Shown here piece by piece: positions 36,006-45,867 of a stretch of DNA of 64,000 bases. Under the pieces are notes generated by a model that saw only the letters and a list, made by a program, of their open reading frames with translations, did no database searches and was not told where the DNA came from. The position numbers and the translations under genes were made by a program. Source of the stretch: Falsihalocynthiibacter arcticus (GTDB lineage: Bacteria > Pseudomonadota > Alphaproteobacteria > Rhodobacterales > Rhodobacteraceae); contig NZ_CP014327.1 in the NCBI RefSeq assembly GCF_000812665.2, forward strand, positions 2,695,501 through 2,759,500, given 5' to 3'. Position 1 is the first letter of the stretch. Each line of letters starts with the position of its first letter.

Positions 36006-37043
36006 ATGGCGACTTACGATTTTGTTTTCGACGGACTTGGCTTACGCAACTGGTGCGGTAGCAGCGGAGATGACGGCGGAGGAATGACGTCGATGGCGCA
36101 ACTTCTGGCGGAGACATCAGACGAAGATGTAGTCGCCTCGGCTTGGGAAACGCCTTTCCCCTCCATGGATGCCCTGCATGAAGCCTGTCCCGCCTTTCCA
36201 CAATCACGTGAGCTGACTAGCGGACTAGAAGAAGGCTTCCTATCGATCAAAGACAGTCTGAAAGTCGTCGTCGACCCGCTGACTCAACCCCTGAGCTGGG
36301 CGCTTAACGAAGCGCTCTGGGTGATGCAGGTGGTGCCATGGTTCGTCATGATCCCGCTGTTGATGCTCATTGCTTATGCCGTTAGTCGGCAGTGGAAACT
36401 GGTTGGGCTGGTTGCGATTTGCTTCGGGTTCCTCGGTTTTGTTGATTATTATAGCTACACAATGCAGACGCTGGCGATCATCTTTGTCTGTGCGATAACC
36501 TGTGTGTTACTTGGCGTGCCCATAGGGATTGCCATGTCGCGGAGCGACCGCGTCCAGCGCACAATGATCCCGATTTTGGACATGCTGCAAACCCTGCCGC
36601 CCTTCGTTTATCTTATCCCGTTGATTTTCCTCTTCTCGGTGACGGAACCAAAACTCTACGGTATCGCCATTATTCTCTATGCGATTGTGCCGGTGATCCG
36701 TCTCACCGATCTGGGCATCCGTCTTGTTGATCCCGACGTGACCGAAGCCGCAGATGCCTTTGGCATGACCAAACGGCAAAAACTGTTCAACGTGGAAATC
36801 CCGCTGGCGCTGCCCAATATCATGGCAGGCGTCAACCAAACCATCATGATGAGCCTCGCAATGGTCGTCATTGCATCGCTGGTTTCGGCCCCCGGTCTGG
36901 GTGTGTTGGTTCTGCGCGGCATTCGCTCGCTTGAACTTGGCGTAGGTCTGCTCTCTGGTCTGGGAATTGTGCTTCTTGCAATCATCCTTGACCGCGTGAC
37001 CAAGGCGGCGCTTGCCCGCATCAATGTAAGTCAGTCTAGATAA
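36006..37043 (+). CDS. proW: Quaternary amine ABC transporter, permease
   Basis: 345 residues. The first ~100 residues are hydrophilic (as in ProW, whose N-terminal tail is long), then seven or so membrane helices. The coupling loop VDPDVTEAADAFGMTKRQKL and the following VEIPLALPNIMAGVNQTIMM are typical of ProW/OpuAB. GAGGGA precedes ATG 36006. It ends 12 bp before the ATPase start. Confidence 0.88.
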   Translation: MATYDFVFDGLGLRNWCGSSGDDGGGMTSMAQLLAETSDEDVVASAWETPFPSMDALHEACPAFPQSRELTSGLEEGFLSIKDSLKVVVDPLTQPLSWALNEALWVMQVVPWFVMIPLLMLIAYAVSRQWKLVGLVAICFGFLGFVDYYSYTMQTLAIIFVCAITCVLLGVPIGIAMSRSDRVQRTMIPILDMLQTLPPFVYLIPLIFLFSVTEPKLYGIAIILYAIVPVIRLTDLGIRLVDPDVTEAADAFGMTKRQKLFNVEIPLALPNIMAGVNQTIMMSLAMVVIASLVSAPGLGVLVLRGIRSLELGVGLLSGLGIVLLAIILDRVTKAALARINVSQSR

Positions 37044-37055
37044 GAGGTGACGGAT

Positions 37056-38123
37056 ATGAACGAACCAGAAATCAAGATCTCGATCCGTAATCTCTATAAG
37101 ATTTTCGGAGACGACCCTGAGCCAGCATTACAACATATCATTGACGGCATGGGCAAAACGGAATTGTTGGAAGAGCACAACCATGTGCTCGGCCTGAACG
37201 ACATCAACATCGATGTGCCCGCCGGAAAAACGACGGTTATCATGGGCTTGTCAGGCTCGGGGAAGTCGACGCTTATTCGGCACCTCAACCGTTTGATTGA
37301 GCCAACCGCTGGTGAAGTCTGGGTCGATGGCGATAACATTCTGGAATACAACGAGAAGCAGATGCGGCACTTGCGGCAGCATAAAATGTCGATGGTCTTC
37401 CAGAAGTTTGCGCTACTGCCGCATCGGACCGTGTTGCAAAACGCGGGCCTTGCACCGTCCATCGAAGGGCAGAACGAACGCAAATATGCGGATGAGGCCC
37501 GCAAGTGGCTTGATCGCGTCGGGCTGCAAGGGCAGGGCGAGCAGTATCCCCATCAACTGTCCGGCGGAATGCAGCAACGGGTGGGCATTGCCCGCGCGTT
37601 GACCAGTAACTCCGACATAATGTTGATGGACGAGGCGTTTTCGGCCCTTGATCCCTTGATCCGGACCGACATGCAAAACCTGTTGAACGAGTTGCAGGCC
37701 GAGTTGCAGAAAACAATTGTTTTCATCACGCATGATTTGGACGAGGCGTTGAAGCTTGCGGACCACCTGGTCATCCTCAAGGACGGTTTTGTTGTCCAAC
37801 AGGGAGAGCCGCAGAATATCCTGCTCAACCCAGCAGACCCGTACATCGAAGATTTCGTGAGTGATATCAATCGCGCGCGGGTTTTGCGGGTGCGATCCGT
37901 CATGCTCAAGACACCAGATGCACCGGGCGAGCGGGCAGGCGACATTGATCACGATGACACGCTGGAATCTGTGATTGCCCTGTCGGAGGGCGACACCGCA
38001 CTTAGCTATCGTGTGATGAAAGACGGCAAGCCCGTTGGCTTATTGGACATGCGCAAACTGGTGCGTGCCCTCGTGCCATCAGAGCAGTCTGACGATCCGG
38101 AAAGCGCCCGCCGTAGCGGCTGA
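37056..38123 (+). CDS. proV: Quaternary amine ABC transporter, ATP-binding protein with CBS-like domain
   Basis: About 355 residues. Walker A GLSGSGKST, Q-loop FQKFALLPHRTV, signature LSGGMQQR, Walker B IMLMDEAFSALDPLIR, H-loop ITHDLDEAL. The Q-loop text LLPHRTV and DEAFSALDPLIR are marks of the ProV/OpuAA group. The C terminus (residues ~270-355) is shorter than in E. coli ProV (400 aa), suggesting a single CBS-like region. ATG 37056 has GAGGTG upstream; the GTG at 37047 is less likely. Confidence 0.88.
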   Translation: MNEPEIKISIRNLYKIFGDDPEPALQHIIDGMGKTELLEEHNHVLGLNDINIDVPAGKTTVIMGLSGSGKSTLIRHLNRLIEPTAGEVWVDGDNILEYNEKQMRHLRQHKMSMVFQKFALLPHRTVLQNAGLAPSIEGQNERKYADEARKWLDRVGLQGQGEQYPHQLSGGMQQRVGIARALTSNSDIMLMDEAFSALDPLIRTDMQNLLNELQAELQKTIVFITHDLDEALKLADHLVILKDGFVVQQGEPQNILLNPADPYIEDFVSDINRARVLRVRSVMLKTPDAPGERAGDIDHDDTLESVIALSEGDTALSYRVMKDGKPVGLLDMRKLVRALVPSEQSDDPESARRSG

Positions 38124-38137
38124 TTGGACTTGATTTA

Positions 38138-38164
38138 AACCGGAAGCCATTTTGGTTTCCGGTT
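38138..38164. terminator. Bidirectional hairpin between proV and the LacI-family gene
   Basis: AACCGGAAGCC (38138-38148) pairs with GGTTTCCGGTT (38154-38164), including one G-T pair, loop 5 nt. It lies between converging genes; on the minus strand it is followed by TTTAAAT. Confidence 0.6.
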
Positions 38165-38196
38165 GATCTCATTCCCTATCGTTGGCTTTAAATTTC

Positions 38197-39225
38197 TCAG
38201 CGGGATCGGAACGCGGCACCGCGTAGATTTGTGGATGCCCTTTTTTTCAGTTCAAAGCCAAGGTCATAGATTTTTTCACTTCTGGTCTCGATTTTTGCAT
38301 TTGCATCGATGACAATTTGCGCCGCGACTTTGCCAATTTCAACGCGCGGTGTGTGCACCGAAGTTACCGCTGGGTTCATTTGGGATGTTGTTCCCAAATC
38401 ATTAAATCCGCAGATTCCCATATCTTGAGGGATGCGGATATTGCGTCTTTCACACTCAAACGCGATTCCGACCGCGACATCATCGTTGTTACAGAAAACG
38501 GCGTCGCAATCGGGAACCGTTGATAGAATGTCACCCAAGAGGTGCCGCCCGATTTCCACGCTCGATTTGATTTGCGTCGTTATCTGGAGGGCAGGGTCAT
38601 ACAGGCCTGATTTCTCCATCATAGACCGATATCCCGCCATACGCATTTGTGTGCGAGGGTCCATGCGCGTGCCGACAAAGGCGATCCGGCGAAACCCTTC
38701 TTGAATCATATAATAAGTGGCTTCTGCTGCGGCTTGGAAGTTGGAAAACCCAACGATACTGTCGATTGGATCGTCGGCAATATCCATCACTTGCACCACG
38801 GGACAGTCGGTGGCCTTGAGGAGTTTGCGGGTCATTTCTGTTTGGTCGACCCCGGCGACGATCATACCCGCAGGTTTCATCGTAAGAAATCTGCGCACCA
38901 TCTCTTCTTCTTTGAGGGCGCTGTAGCGTGTGTTGCCAATTTGGATCGAATATTTGGTGCCTTCAATGGCGTCGTAAGCACCCGCCAAGACTTGTGAGAA
39001 CACATTATTTGAAAACGAAGGGACGAGCATTCCAATCACAGTGGAACGTTTTGAGGCCAGCGTAGAAGCCGCGCTGTCTGGCACGTATCCAAGCTCCTCT
39101 ACCGCCGCTTGCACTTTGATGCGTGTCGATTCGGAAACCCGTTCTGGATCACGCAGAGTTCTTGAAACAGTGATTGCGCTAACGTCAGCAATACGTGCGA
39201 CATCGATCAAGGTTGGTTTCTTCAT
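38197..39225 (-). CDS. gntR: LacI-family repressor of the gluconate locus (GntR-like)
   Basis: About 342 residues. Starts MKKPTLIDVARIADVSAITV with SRTLRDPERVSESTRIKV, the LacI-type helix-turn-helix and hinge; the effector domain reads STVIGMLVPSFSNNVFSQVL, typical of the GntR subgroup, and ends GFELKKRASTNLRG. AAGGAGA lies 8 bases before ATG 39225; the longer frame to 39444 overlaps the promoter and the kinase gene on the other strand and is rejected. Divergent from gluconokinase, with a perfect 20-bp palindrome between them, so it most likely represses the kinase-transporter operon in the absence of (6-phospho)gluconate. Confidence 0.88.
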   Translation of the reverse strand: MKKPTLIDVARIADVSAITVSRTLRDPERVSESTRIKVQAAVEELGYVPDSAASTLASKRSTVIGMLVPSFSNNVFSQVLAGAYDAIEGTKYSIQIGNTRYSALKEEEMVRRFLTMKPAGMIVAGVDQTEMTRKLLKATDCPVVQVMDIADDPIDSIVGFSNFQAAAEATYYMIQEGFRRIAFVGTRMDPRTQMRMAGYRSMMEKSGLYDPALQITTQIKSSVEIGRHLLGDILSTVPDCDAVFCNNDDVAVGIAFECERRNIRIPQDMGICGFNDLGTTSQMNPAVTSVHTPRVEIGKVAAQIVIDANAKIETRSEKIYDLGFELKKRASTNLRGAAFRSR

Positions 39226-39285
39226 CCTAAATTCTCCTTGTTTGTAATGACGTATAAGCTTTTCCAGCTCGAAAAGATATTTCTT

Positions 39286-39310
39286 TTGACAAATGATTGC
39301 GCAATCATTT
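39286..39310 (+). promoter_or_regulatory. gnt promoter -35 with 20-bp palindromic operator
   Basis: TTGACA at 39286-39291 is a consensus -35. It is followed immediately by AAATGATTGCGCAATCATTT (39291-39310), a perfect 20-bp palindrome filling the spacer up to the -10 region. A bound LacI-type dimer would exclude RNA polymerase. Located 66-85 bp upstream of gntR and 31-50 bp upstream of the kinase start, so it could control both. Confidence 0.75.
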
Positions 39311-39340
39311 AGACATGTCTTGGTCATGGGGGAGATAGAC

Positions 39341-39868
39341 TTGAATGCAGCGTTTGTAATTATGGGTGTTTGCGGTGTTGGCAAAACGTCAATCGGCCAA
39401 GCTCTATCAGTGAGCTTGCCTGCGACGTATATCGAGGCCGACACCTATCATCCGCCTGAAAATATCGCTGCGATGTCTGCGGGAATTCCGCTGTCAGATG
39501 CCATGCGCATCCCTTGGCTTGAGAGCATCGGGGAGGCTGCGGAATATGCCCGCGCAAAGGGCCATGTCGTCGTCGCCTGTTCAGCGCTCAAGCGATCTTA
39601 TCGCGACTTGCTTCAAAGTCGCATAGGCTGCGTCAAGTTTGTCTATCTGCACGGCGAGCGAGATTTGATCGCTGACCGCTTAAAGCAACGAAGCGATCAC
39701 TTCATGCCCACGACGCTGCTTGACAGTCAAATCGAAACGCTTGAACCTCCGACACCAGAGGAACACGCTCTTTTTGTCGATATTACGGGCAGCAAAGATC
39801 AAGTGCAGAACGATGTGGAAAATGCCGTGCGCGCGTATTTGGCCACCTCTAACGAAACGATCCGATAA
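39341..39868 (+). CDS. gntK: Gluconokinase
   Basis: About 175 residues, P-loop kinase making 6-phosphogluconate from gluconate and ATP. P-loop FVIMGVCGVGKTSIGQALS, YIEADTYHPPENIAAMSAGI, PWLESIGEAAEYA, VVACSALKRSYRDLL and YLHGERDLIADRLKQRSDHF are the ordered landmarks of GntK. TTG 39341 has GGGGAGA six bases upstream and gives the normal short N terminus; ATG 39326 in the same frame is the alternative but has no Shine-Dalgarno sequence. Followed 25 bp later by the TRAP binding-protein gene. No edd/eda genes in the window, so the product must be used elsewhere. Confidence 0.9.
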   Translation: MNAAFVIMGVCGVGKTSIGQALSVSLPATYIEADTYHPPENIAAMSAGIPLSDAMRIPWLESIGEAAEYARAKGHVVVACSALKRSYRDLLQSRIGCVKFVYLHGERDLIADRLKQRSDHFMPTTLLDSQIETLEPPTPEEHALFVDITGSKDQVQNDVENAVRAYLATSNETIR

Positions 39869-39893
39869 ATCATTGAAATCAGGGAGTAACTCA

Positions 39894-40916
39894 ATGTCAC
39901 TAAACGTAAAATCACTCGCGATTGCCGCGACACTTGCAATGACCGCCTCAGGCGCCTTCGCACAAGACTTTGCATTGCGCTTTCAATCGTCCGATCCCGC
40001 AGGCAACCCTAACTTTGGTTTGCAAAGCGAATGGGCCGCCAGCGTTGGCGTCCTCACGGGCGGACGGGTTACTGTTGAAATGTTGCCAGTAAACTCAATT
40101 GTACAACACACAGAAACCCAAGACGCGGTTGCCGCAGGGATCATCGACGGTCACATCACCGATACGTCCTACTTCACGGGCAAAGACGCGGCGTTTGGCT
40201 TGATTGCGAACCCCGTTGGCGCATGGTCTTCGCCATATGAAATGTTTGCATTCATGCAATACGGTGGCGGCAATGAGCTTATGGCCGAATTGGTCGAGCC
40301 CTATGGCCTACACTTTATCGGTGCCACGACGCCGGGTCTTGAAGCGTTTATCTCAAAAGTACCCTTGGATGGTGTCGACGATCTTAAAGGCTTGAAAATG
40401 CGGGCGCCAGAAGGCCTCGTTCAGCAAGTATTTGCAGCAGCAGGCGCGGCTCCGGTCAATTTGCCCGGTTCGGAAGTGTTTACGTCGCTTGATAAAGGCG
40501 TGATCGACGCGGCTGACTATACCGTGTTCTCGACCAATCAAGAGCAGGGTATGCATGATGTTGCCAAGCATCCGGTCTACCCCGGTTTCCACTCCATGCC
40601 GCTCGTCGAAGTGTCGATGAACAAAGCGACATGGGACAGTATGCCCGCGGATATCCACGCCATCCTAGAAATGTCGGTGCGTGATTTTGCCAACAACATG
40701 GTGAGCCAACTGGCCGCACGCGATACGCTTGCTGTTGCCGAAGCGAACGCAAACCCAGAAATCACAGTGCACAACTGGTCCGCCGCAGAGCGCGCCAAAT
40801 TCCGCACGATTGCACAGGGTGAGTGGAGCAAAGTGGCTACACGTTCGGACAATGCACAACGCGTTTTTGATGTGCTTACTGCATATCTTGCAGCGCAAGG
40901 CATGATTTCCGAGTAA
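39894..40916 (+). CDS. TRAP transporter solute-binding protein (DctP family), gluconate-type
   Basis: About 340 residues, periplasmic. Start ATG 39894 after AGGGAGT; signal peptide ending GAFAQ. DctP landmarks: LRFQSSDPAGNPNFGLQSEW, the segment LKGLKMRAPEGLVQQVFAA containing the conserved substrate-carboxylate arginine region, and GSEVFTSLDKGVIDAADYTV. The second to fourth genes of the operon are kinase and transporter, so an aldonate such as gluconate is the likely ligand; related proteins bind other sugar acids. Confidence 0.86.
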   Translation: MSLNVKSLAIAATLAMTASGAFAQDFALRFQSSDPAGNPNFGLQSEWAASVGVLTGGRVTVEMLPVNSIVQHTETQDAVAAGIIDGHITDTSYFTGKDAAFGLIANPVGAWSSPYEMFAFMQYGGGNELMAELVEPYGLHFIGATTPGLEAFISKVPLDGVDDLKGLKMRAPEGLVQQVFAAAGAAPVNLPGSEVFTSLDKGVIDAADYTVFSTNQEQGMHDVAKHPVYPGFHSMPLVEVSMNKATWDSMPADIHAILEMSVRDFANNMVSQLAARDTLAVAEANANPEITVHNWSAAERAKFRTIAQGEWSKVATRSDNAQRVFDVLTAYLAAQGMISE

Positions 40917-40929
40917 TCTAAACCACAAG

Positions 40930-40960
40930 CGGCCCCGTTATTTCGGCGGGGCCGTTTTTT
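40930..40960 (+). terminator. Strong hairpin with T6 after the TRAP binding-protein gene
   Basis: CGGCCCCG (40930-40937) pairs perfectly with CGGGGCCG (40947-40954), loop 9 nt, followed by TTTTTT. A textbook intrinsic terminator. Since the two membrane-subunit genes follow at once, it probably acts as a partial terminator that keeps binding protein in excess. Confidence 0.8.
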
Positions 40961-40977
40961 CAAGGGATGTGAACCCA

Positions 40978-41529
40978 ATGGACCAAGATCAAATCAAAAA
41001 CCTGCATTTAGAGGAAGGCGCTGATCCGGACTCAGGGGCATTGGGGCAAGTCATTAATTCTGTGGGCATCATCTTTGCTATCGGTATTCTGATCTCAGCC
41101 GCCATTCTGATCCTCGAAATTTTTCTGCGCTATGTGCTGAATGCTCCCACCATTTGGGCCCATGAAACCGTTATTTTTCTGAACGCCAGCGCGTTTGTCT
41201 TCGGTGGCCTCTATGTGGTGTCGCGCAACAGCCATATCCGTGTTGTTTTGATCTATGATTACCTGTCCAAACCCGTTCGGCGCCATTTTGACATCGCGAT
41301 TTCCCTCACAAGTTTTCTGGCGTCGGTGATATTCGCATGGGCCGCGTGGCAAGGCGTGAAACGCGCAATTTGGACACCCGCTGGCGATTTTCGCTTGGAG
41401 ACGTCCGGCTCCGCGTGGAACCCTCCAACGCCGGGTCTGTTGAAAGTCTTTCTGCTTATCATCCTGTGCCTCATGGCTATTCAATTTCTAGTGTTGGCCG
41501 TTTCCTACTACAAAAAGAAAGATAGCTAA
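40978..41529 (+). CDS. TRAP transporter small permease (DctQ family)
   Basis: About 183 residues with four membrane helices. DctQ text: LEIFLRYVLNAPTIWAHETV and IFLNASAFVFGGLYVVSRNS, HIRVVLIYDYLSKPVRRHFD. ATG 40978 has AAGGGA ten bases upstream; an in-frame GTG at 40969 is too close to it. The large-permease gene begins 1 bp after its stop. Confidence 0.87.
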   Translation: MDQDQIKNLHLEEGADPDSGALGQVINSVGIIFAIGILISAAILILEIFLRYVLNAPTIWAHETVIFLNASAFVFGGLYVVSRNSHIRVVLIYDYLSKPVRRHFDIAISLTSFLASVIFAWAAWQGVKRAIWTPAGDFRLETSGSAWNPPTPGLLKVFLLIILCLMAIQFLVLAVSYYKKKDS

Positions 41530-41530
41530 C

Positions 41531-42855
41531 ATGGAATGGCTTTCCCTCCTCACAGACTTCAAGGCTATGGGCATTGAATGGGCGACATTCGCCATGTTCG
41601 CAGCCCTTTTGCTTTTGCTCATTACCGGAATGCCGCTGGCGTTCGTTACCCTTTTGGTCGCTTTGATATTCGCTCTGGGTTGGTTCGGACCTATGGCCGT
41701 GCCGCTGATCACCAGCCGGATTTTCAGCTTTGTGAATTCGTTTGTATTCGTGTCCGTACCGATGTTTGTTTTGATGGCCGCCATCCTCGATCGGTCGGGC
41801 ATCGCGCGCGATTTGTTTGATGCTATGCGGCTGGTTGGCGGACGATTGCGCGGCGGCATCGCCATTCAAACCTTGCTTGTTGCGGTCATTCTCGCAGCGA
41901 TGTCAGGTATTATCGGTGGCGAAGTTGTGCTTCTCGGCCTTATCGCTTTGCCGCAAATGTTGCGCCTTGGCTACGACCGCAAACTTGCAATCGGCGTGTG
42001 TTGCGCAGGGGGCGCGTTGGGCACGATGATCCCACCGTCCATCGTTTTGATCGTCTACGGGCTTACCGCAAACGTGTCGATTGGTGACCTCTTTACGGCC
42101 TCCTTCCTCCCCGGATTGATGTTGGCAGGTCTCTATGTCGTTTACATCCTCATTCGCGCCTACCTAAACCCGTCACTGGCTCCAATTCCAGAACAAGGCG
42201 AAATCCCAAGAGCAGAAAAACTGCGCCTGCTCAAAGGCTTGTTCCTGCCGGGGTTGGTTGTGTTTTTCGTGCTTGGGTCGATCTATGGCGGTATTGCCAG
42301 CGTGACCGAAGCCTCCGCTGTGGGTGTGTTTGGCGTGACTTTGTCCACCATAATCCGTGGCGAATTTTCAACGAGTTTGTTGCTCGGCGCGGCGCGGCAA
42401 ACCCTTGCAACCGTTGGAATGATCGTTTGGATCGGGATCGGGGCCACGGCCTTGGTTGGCGTGTTCAATTTAATGGGCGGTATCAACTTTGTTTCGTCGC
42501 TCATCACCGGTATTTCTGACGAGCCGATTTTGATTATCCTGTTTATGATGGCCATCCTCTTTGTGCTTGGCATGTTCCTTGATTGGGTCGGAATTGCCCT
42601 TTTAACGATGCCAATCTTTGTGCCGATTGTCGTATCTCTCGGCTATGATCCCGTTTGGTTTGGTGTTGTCTTTGCCATGAATATGCAGGTGAGTTTTCTA
42701 TCGCCACCATTTGGTCCCGCCGCGTTCTATCTCAAAAGCGTTGCGCCCAAAGACATCTCGCTGGGGAAATCTTTCAGTCGCTTTTACCCTTCATCGGGTT
42801 GCAAATTATCGCACTCGGACTGCTCCTCGCGTTCCCTGGTATCACGGGTCGTTAG
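41531..42855 (+). pseudogene. TRAP transporter large permease (DctM family), one frameshift near the end
   Basis: About 441 residues across the shift, twelve-helix ion-coupled permease. DctM text: SVPMFVLMAAILDRSGIARD, MSGIIGGEVVLLGLIALPQM, GALGTMIPPSIVLIVYGL, FLDWVGIALLTMPIFVPIVV. In the last 30 residues the frame slips at a run of four G (42763-42766). One more G gives ISLGEIFQSLLPFIGLQIIA and the usual ending FPGITGR. Without it the protein reads into 110 residues of non-homologous sequence up to 43189. Everything else is intact, so this may be a base-call error. Confidence 0.85.
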
Positions 42856-42989
42856 GAAAGTGCCCATTTCGAGGCGTACCATTTCACCAAGTTCAAATTG
42901 GGAGATCGGAATTGAACTTGATCCCCCTCTGAGCCCGCGCCAAAAAGGGGCGCGTGCCAGATTAATCGTAATTGAGCCAGAGCGTGATC

Positions 42990-44092
42990 AAGCATGCTCA
43001 CCCTCCACCGCATCGTTATTTTCCGCGACGGACCTGAGCGCGCTGGCCAAGTCGAACCCTGTACCACAACTCACCCAATGGGGGCGATTGATCCGCGCAA
43101 ACTTTGGGGGTGGTTGCAAAACTATTTGGACAAAACGGGCGGTGATGTGGCAGCGTTTCCACACAACGGGAACCTGTCGAGCGGCATGATGTTCGTACTT
43201 CAGGTCGGTTTTGCCGATGGCACTCCGCTGGACGCCCACTATGCCGCACCACGCCAGAAATGGGAGCGTCTTTACGAAGCCACCCCTACGAAGGGCGAGG
43301 GCGAAGCACATTATTTGTTCTCTCCTGACTATGAACCCGCCGATTTTGAAACAGCGAATTATGGCAGTCTTGACGCGACCCAAGCGAAAATCGACGGTAT
43401 GTTGGCTGGCGAATATCCGCGGTCTGGCCTGCAACGCGGCTTGATGCTGGAAGAGGCGCTGAGTGTGAATCTGTTCAAATTCGGCATGGGCGGTGCGGGC
43501 AACGATCACATATCGATGTCTAGTCCAGAAAACGATAGCTTCATTGAAAAAAAAGCGCCCTATGAGCCCTCCGAACATCGGGTCGTCAACGAAGAGAGTG
43601 AGTTGATTGCTTTGTAAAGTTAAGAGCTGGGCCCCGAACTCGACAGCTATGAGTGGCGTGCTGTTTGCTGCGATAGAGCGCTGTGAGGTGGGCCGTGTAT
43701 GTGCGTGCGTCTATTTGGTGGCTGGGATTTCGAAGACGATGACGCCCTGCGTCGAGACTTCGTGGTCGTTTGCTGTAGCAAAGGGGGGCCGATGGGGAGC
43801 GACCTTGTTGCCGCGACCGAAGAAGGGCGTTCGCCCGAGTTTTGGTTATGCATTATGCGCCCCAAGCAGGACCAATTCAATTGGCTCGGCTGAGTTGGGG
43901 ATAGTATGGGCAGACCCAGATTTTGCTCCTGCTCTCAAAGCGTTCTATTACGCTCGCGTCATCGAAATTCCGACCCCGCACTGGACGGCCGATGATCGCG
44001 TAAAATACGACCAAGATCTCCCCGTGACGGTCCCCTTCAAAATACAAGATCGGGCCTATACCTCGCTGATTTGGTACACCCAACAGGGCTAA
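42990..44092 (+). pseudogene. DUF3604 protein, decayed remnant
   Basis: Three in-order pieces of a DUF3604 protein in different frames. First, 42994-43617 has KLWGWLQNYLDKTGGDVAAF, PHNGNLSSGMMF and YPRSGLQRGLMLEEALSVNL with FKFGMGGAGNDH. Second, 43699-43893 has VRLFGGWDFEDDDALRRDFV. Third, the frame ending 44092 has RAYTSLIWYTQQG, the normal C terminus of the family. The N-terminal ~200 residues are absent (the TRAP gene abuts). Function of DUF3604 is not established. Frameshifts and stops between pieces show real decay, not a single base-call error. Confidence 0.75.
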
Positions 44093-44229
44093 ATGATTCA
44101 TCGAAATATTTGGTCTGTGGGGCTAAAATTGAGCGTGGGAAGGCGCATCGGTCCAGTATTTCGGACGGCTGAATTTAATGCCCCAGCCGCCTCCTTGGAA
44201 AATAATCAACAGGTAGGAGGATGAAAATA

Positions 44230-44490
44230 AATGAGACATATCAATCATATGGTCCTTAGTGCGGCACGAATGGGCGCCATAAGGCGGGCGCTGTCGAATT
44301 TGAGATATCCGAAAACTATGCGCGTGCCGTGGTTAATGAATCGTTCAAAAGCAATACTCAGGACGTTGGCTCAATCACATACCGCCACGACCCCGCGCTC
44401 ATCCCGATTGATGAACAGCCTGCTTTGACTATGAACCGTGATACCGTTTATTTCTGTGGTCTTTGCGCCAACTCGCACCCCTACGCATTC
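44230..44490 (+). pseudogene. DUF1254 protein, N-terminal remnant
   Basis: One frame reads FEISENYARAVVNESFKSNT, then DPALIPIDEQPALTMNRDTV and YS-like continuation, which matches the start of DUF1254 proteins (the ...DQ.V.RMNRDT.YS motif). Downstream the family's second half cannot be found. Remnant only. Confidence 0.55.
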
Positions 44491-45404
44491 CCCTGCCAAG
44501 ACAGGCTTGGGGAAATAGAGAATACCGTCCGACATGCTCGGATTTTAGGCCTTGGGCGACAGACCACATCGGCAAAGGACTAGTGAGGATGGTTGCCTCA
44601 TAGGGCGGACCTTCCTGTTCCAGTATTCTTTTCAATTTGCCCAATTCGTTAGCCGGAAGCGATCCGACTTTTGTTACGTTAAGCGAGATGATAAGGGGGG
44701 CGCCCACCGAGACCGTATAGTGAAGAGGAAAGCGCTGTGCGTCTAAAAACTGGACATCTACTCGGCGTGTTGACCATGTTTTGTTGAAGGCCTGCCTCGG
44801 CCTCAAAGCCTGCGCCGTTGGAGGCTTTGTGGTTTTCCAGCGTGAGGAAATTCCTGTGTGGCTTAATGGCTCTGTCACTGCGCGACCAAAGGCGAAACCC
44901 GCAAAACACCCAAATTTGTCCTCCTACATCACAGACAAGTGCTTGCGCCTCAACTGTGACGTCACAAAAAACGCCTCCGCACCAAGGTCAAATTTTAGCG
45001 TCCATTTGGAACAAACCGCCCGCAGGACGCCCGTTGCCAATTGCGGATTCTTGACGATCTGCCCGATCTGACGGTCGCTTGGCCAAAACTGTCGCGCACA
45101 AATTCGTAACGGGGGCTTTGGGCCTGTATTTCGGCATTGAGCGCCATGAGTTTGGTATGGGGCGCCGTCGAAAGGTGCCGCCACTTTTGGAGCACCTGCG
45201 AGATCTGGTTCGGTTTCTCGTTCAAGGGTGCTTGCTTTAAGTTGGTGAACTTTTTCGTTGTCCGAGCAAATCCAGCAGAGCGCATAATCGATTTCCCCGA
45301 ACCGATCCTACCGACTGGAGATGAAGTCCAGTGCCACGATATTTGCGATGTCGGTCATCTAATTGGCGACTTACTATCTCATCTGCAATCGGTTTGCTCG
45401 AGCG
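44491..45404. other. Region without recognisable genes
   Basis: About 900 bp of short, overlapping open frames on both strands. None has a convincing start, Shine-Dalgarno sequence or family motif. Between the DUF1254 remnant and the split CPBP gene, so most likely decayed sequence. Confidence 0.5.
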
Positions 45405-45796
45405 AAGCGTAAAAAAAGGTGCGGTGATTTGGAAATCATTTATTGCCCTTTGCCCCATCCGGATTTGCGTGTGCGGTTGCGCGTCTCTTTTTAGGACAAC
45501 GATGGCACCTGCGGTGGCGACAAAAAATGTAATGAACTGGAATAAAAGGGCAATGATGGATGTCCTAGCATCGGAAGCCTGAGTGCCGAGTGCGCCATAA
45601 TTCCACGCAGCATGCAATAACATCGGAACGATAGCCGTACCGCTGACTCTGCGTGCGACGTAAAATCCACTACCAATAATAAACGTAAAGATGCCCTGAT
45701 ATATGCTCGTGCCTAGCGTGGGGCCAAAATGCAGTTTGGAACATGCATCAAGCCGAAGGCCAACGAAGAAAGGAGCCGAACTCTCGTTTCCGACAA
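45405..45796 (-). pseudogene. CPBP-family intramembrane protease, 3' part (split by IS element)
   Basis: Reading inward from the IS end the minus strand gives LSSLAFGLMHVPN, then after a one-base shift FGPTLGTSIYQGIFTFIIGS, IVPMLLHAAWNYGALGT: motifs 2-4 of CPBP (CAAX-type) proteases, with the conserved H and HAxWN. The 5' part lies beyond the insertion at 48695-49178. Removing the IS and one copy of its GGAT duplication joins the two halves in frame. The exact 3' end is unclear. Confidence 0.75.
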
Positions 45797-45800
45797 GGAT
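45797..45800. repeat. Target-site duplication GGAT, left copy
   Basis: GGAT directly precedes the left IS end and recurs at 48691-48694 after the right end. Four bp is usual for IS3-family elements. Confidence 0.75.
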
Positions 45801-45867
45801 TGACCTGCCCCCCGAAACTTCCCTCACTTTGATGTAGAGTTTGCTCAACCTTTGAAGGAGCAAACAA

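Noticed and set aside
41531-43189. TRAP permease of 552 residues as an extended protein
   Set aside because: The last ~110 residues come from a slipped frame through the intergenic region; the family ending lies in the other frame at 42855.
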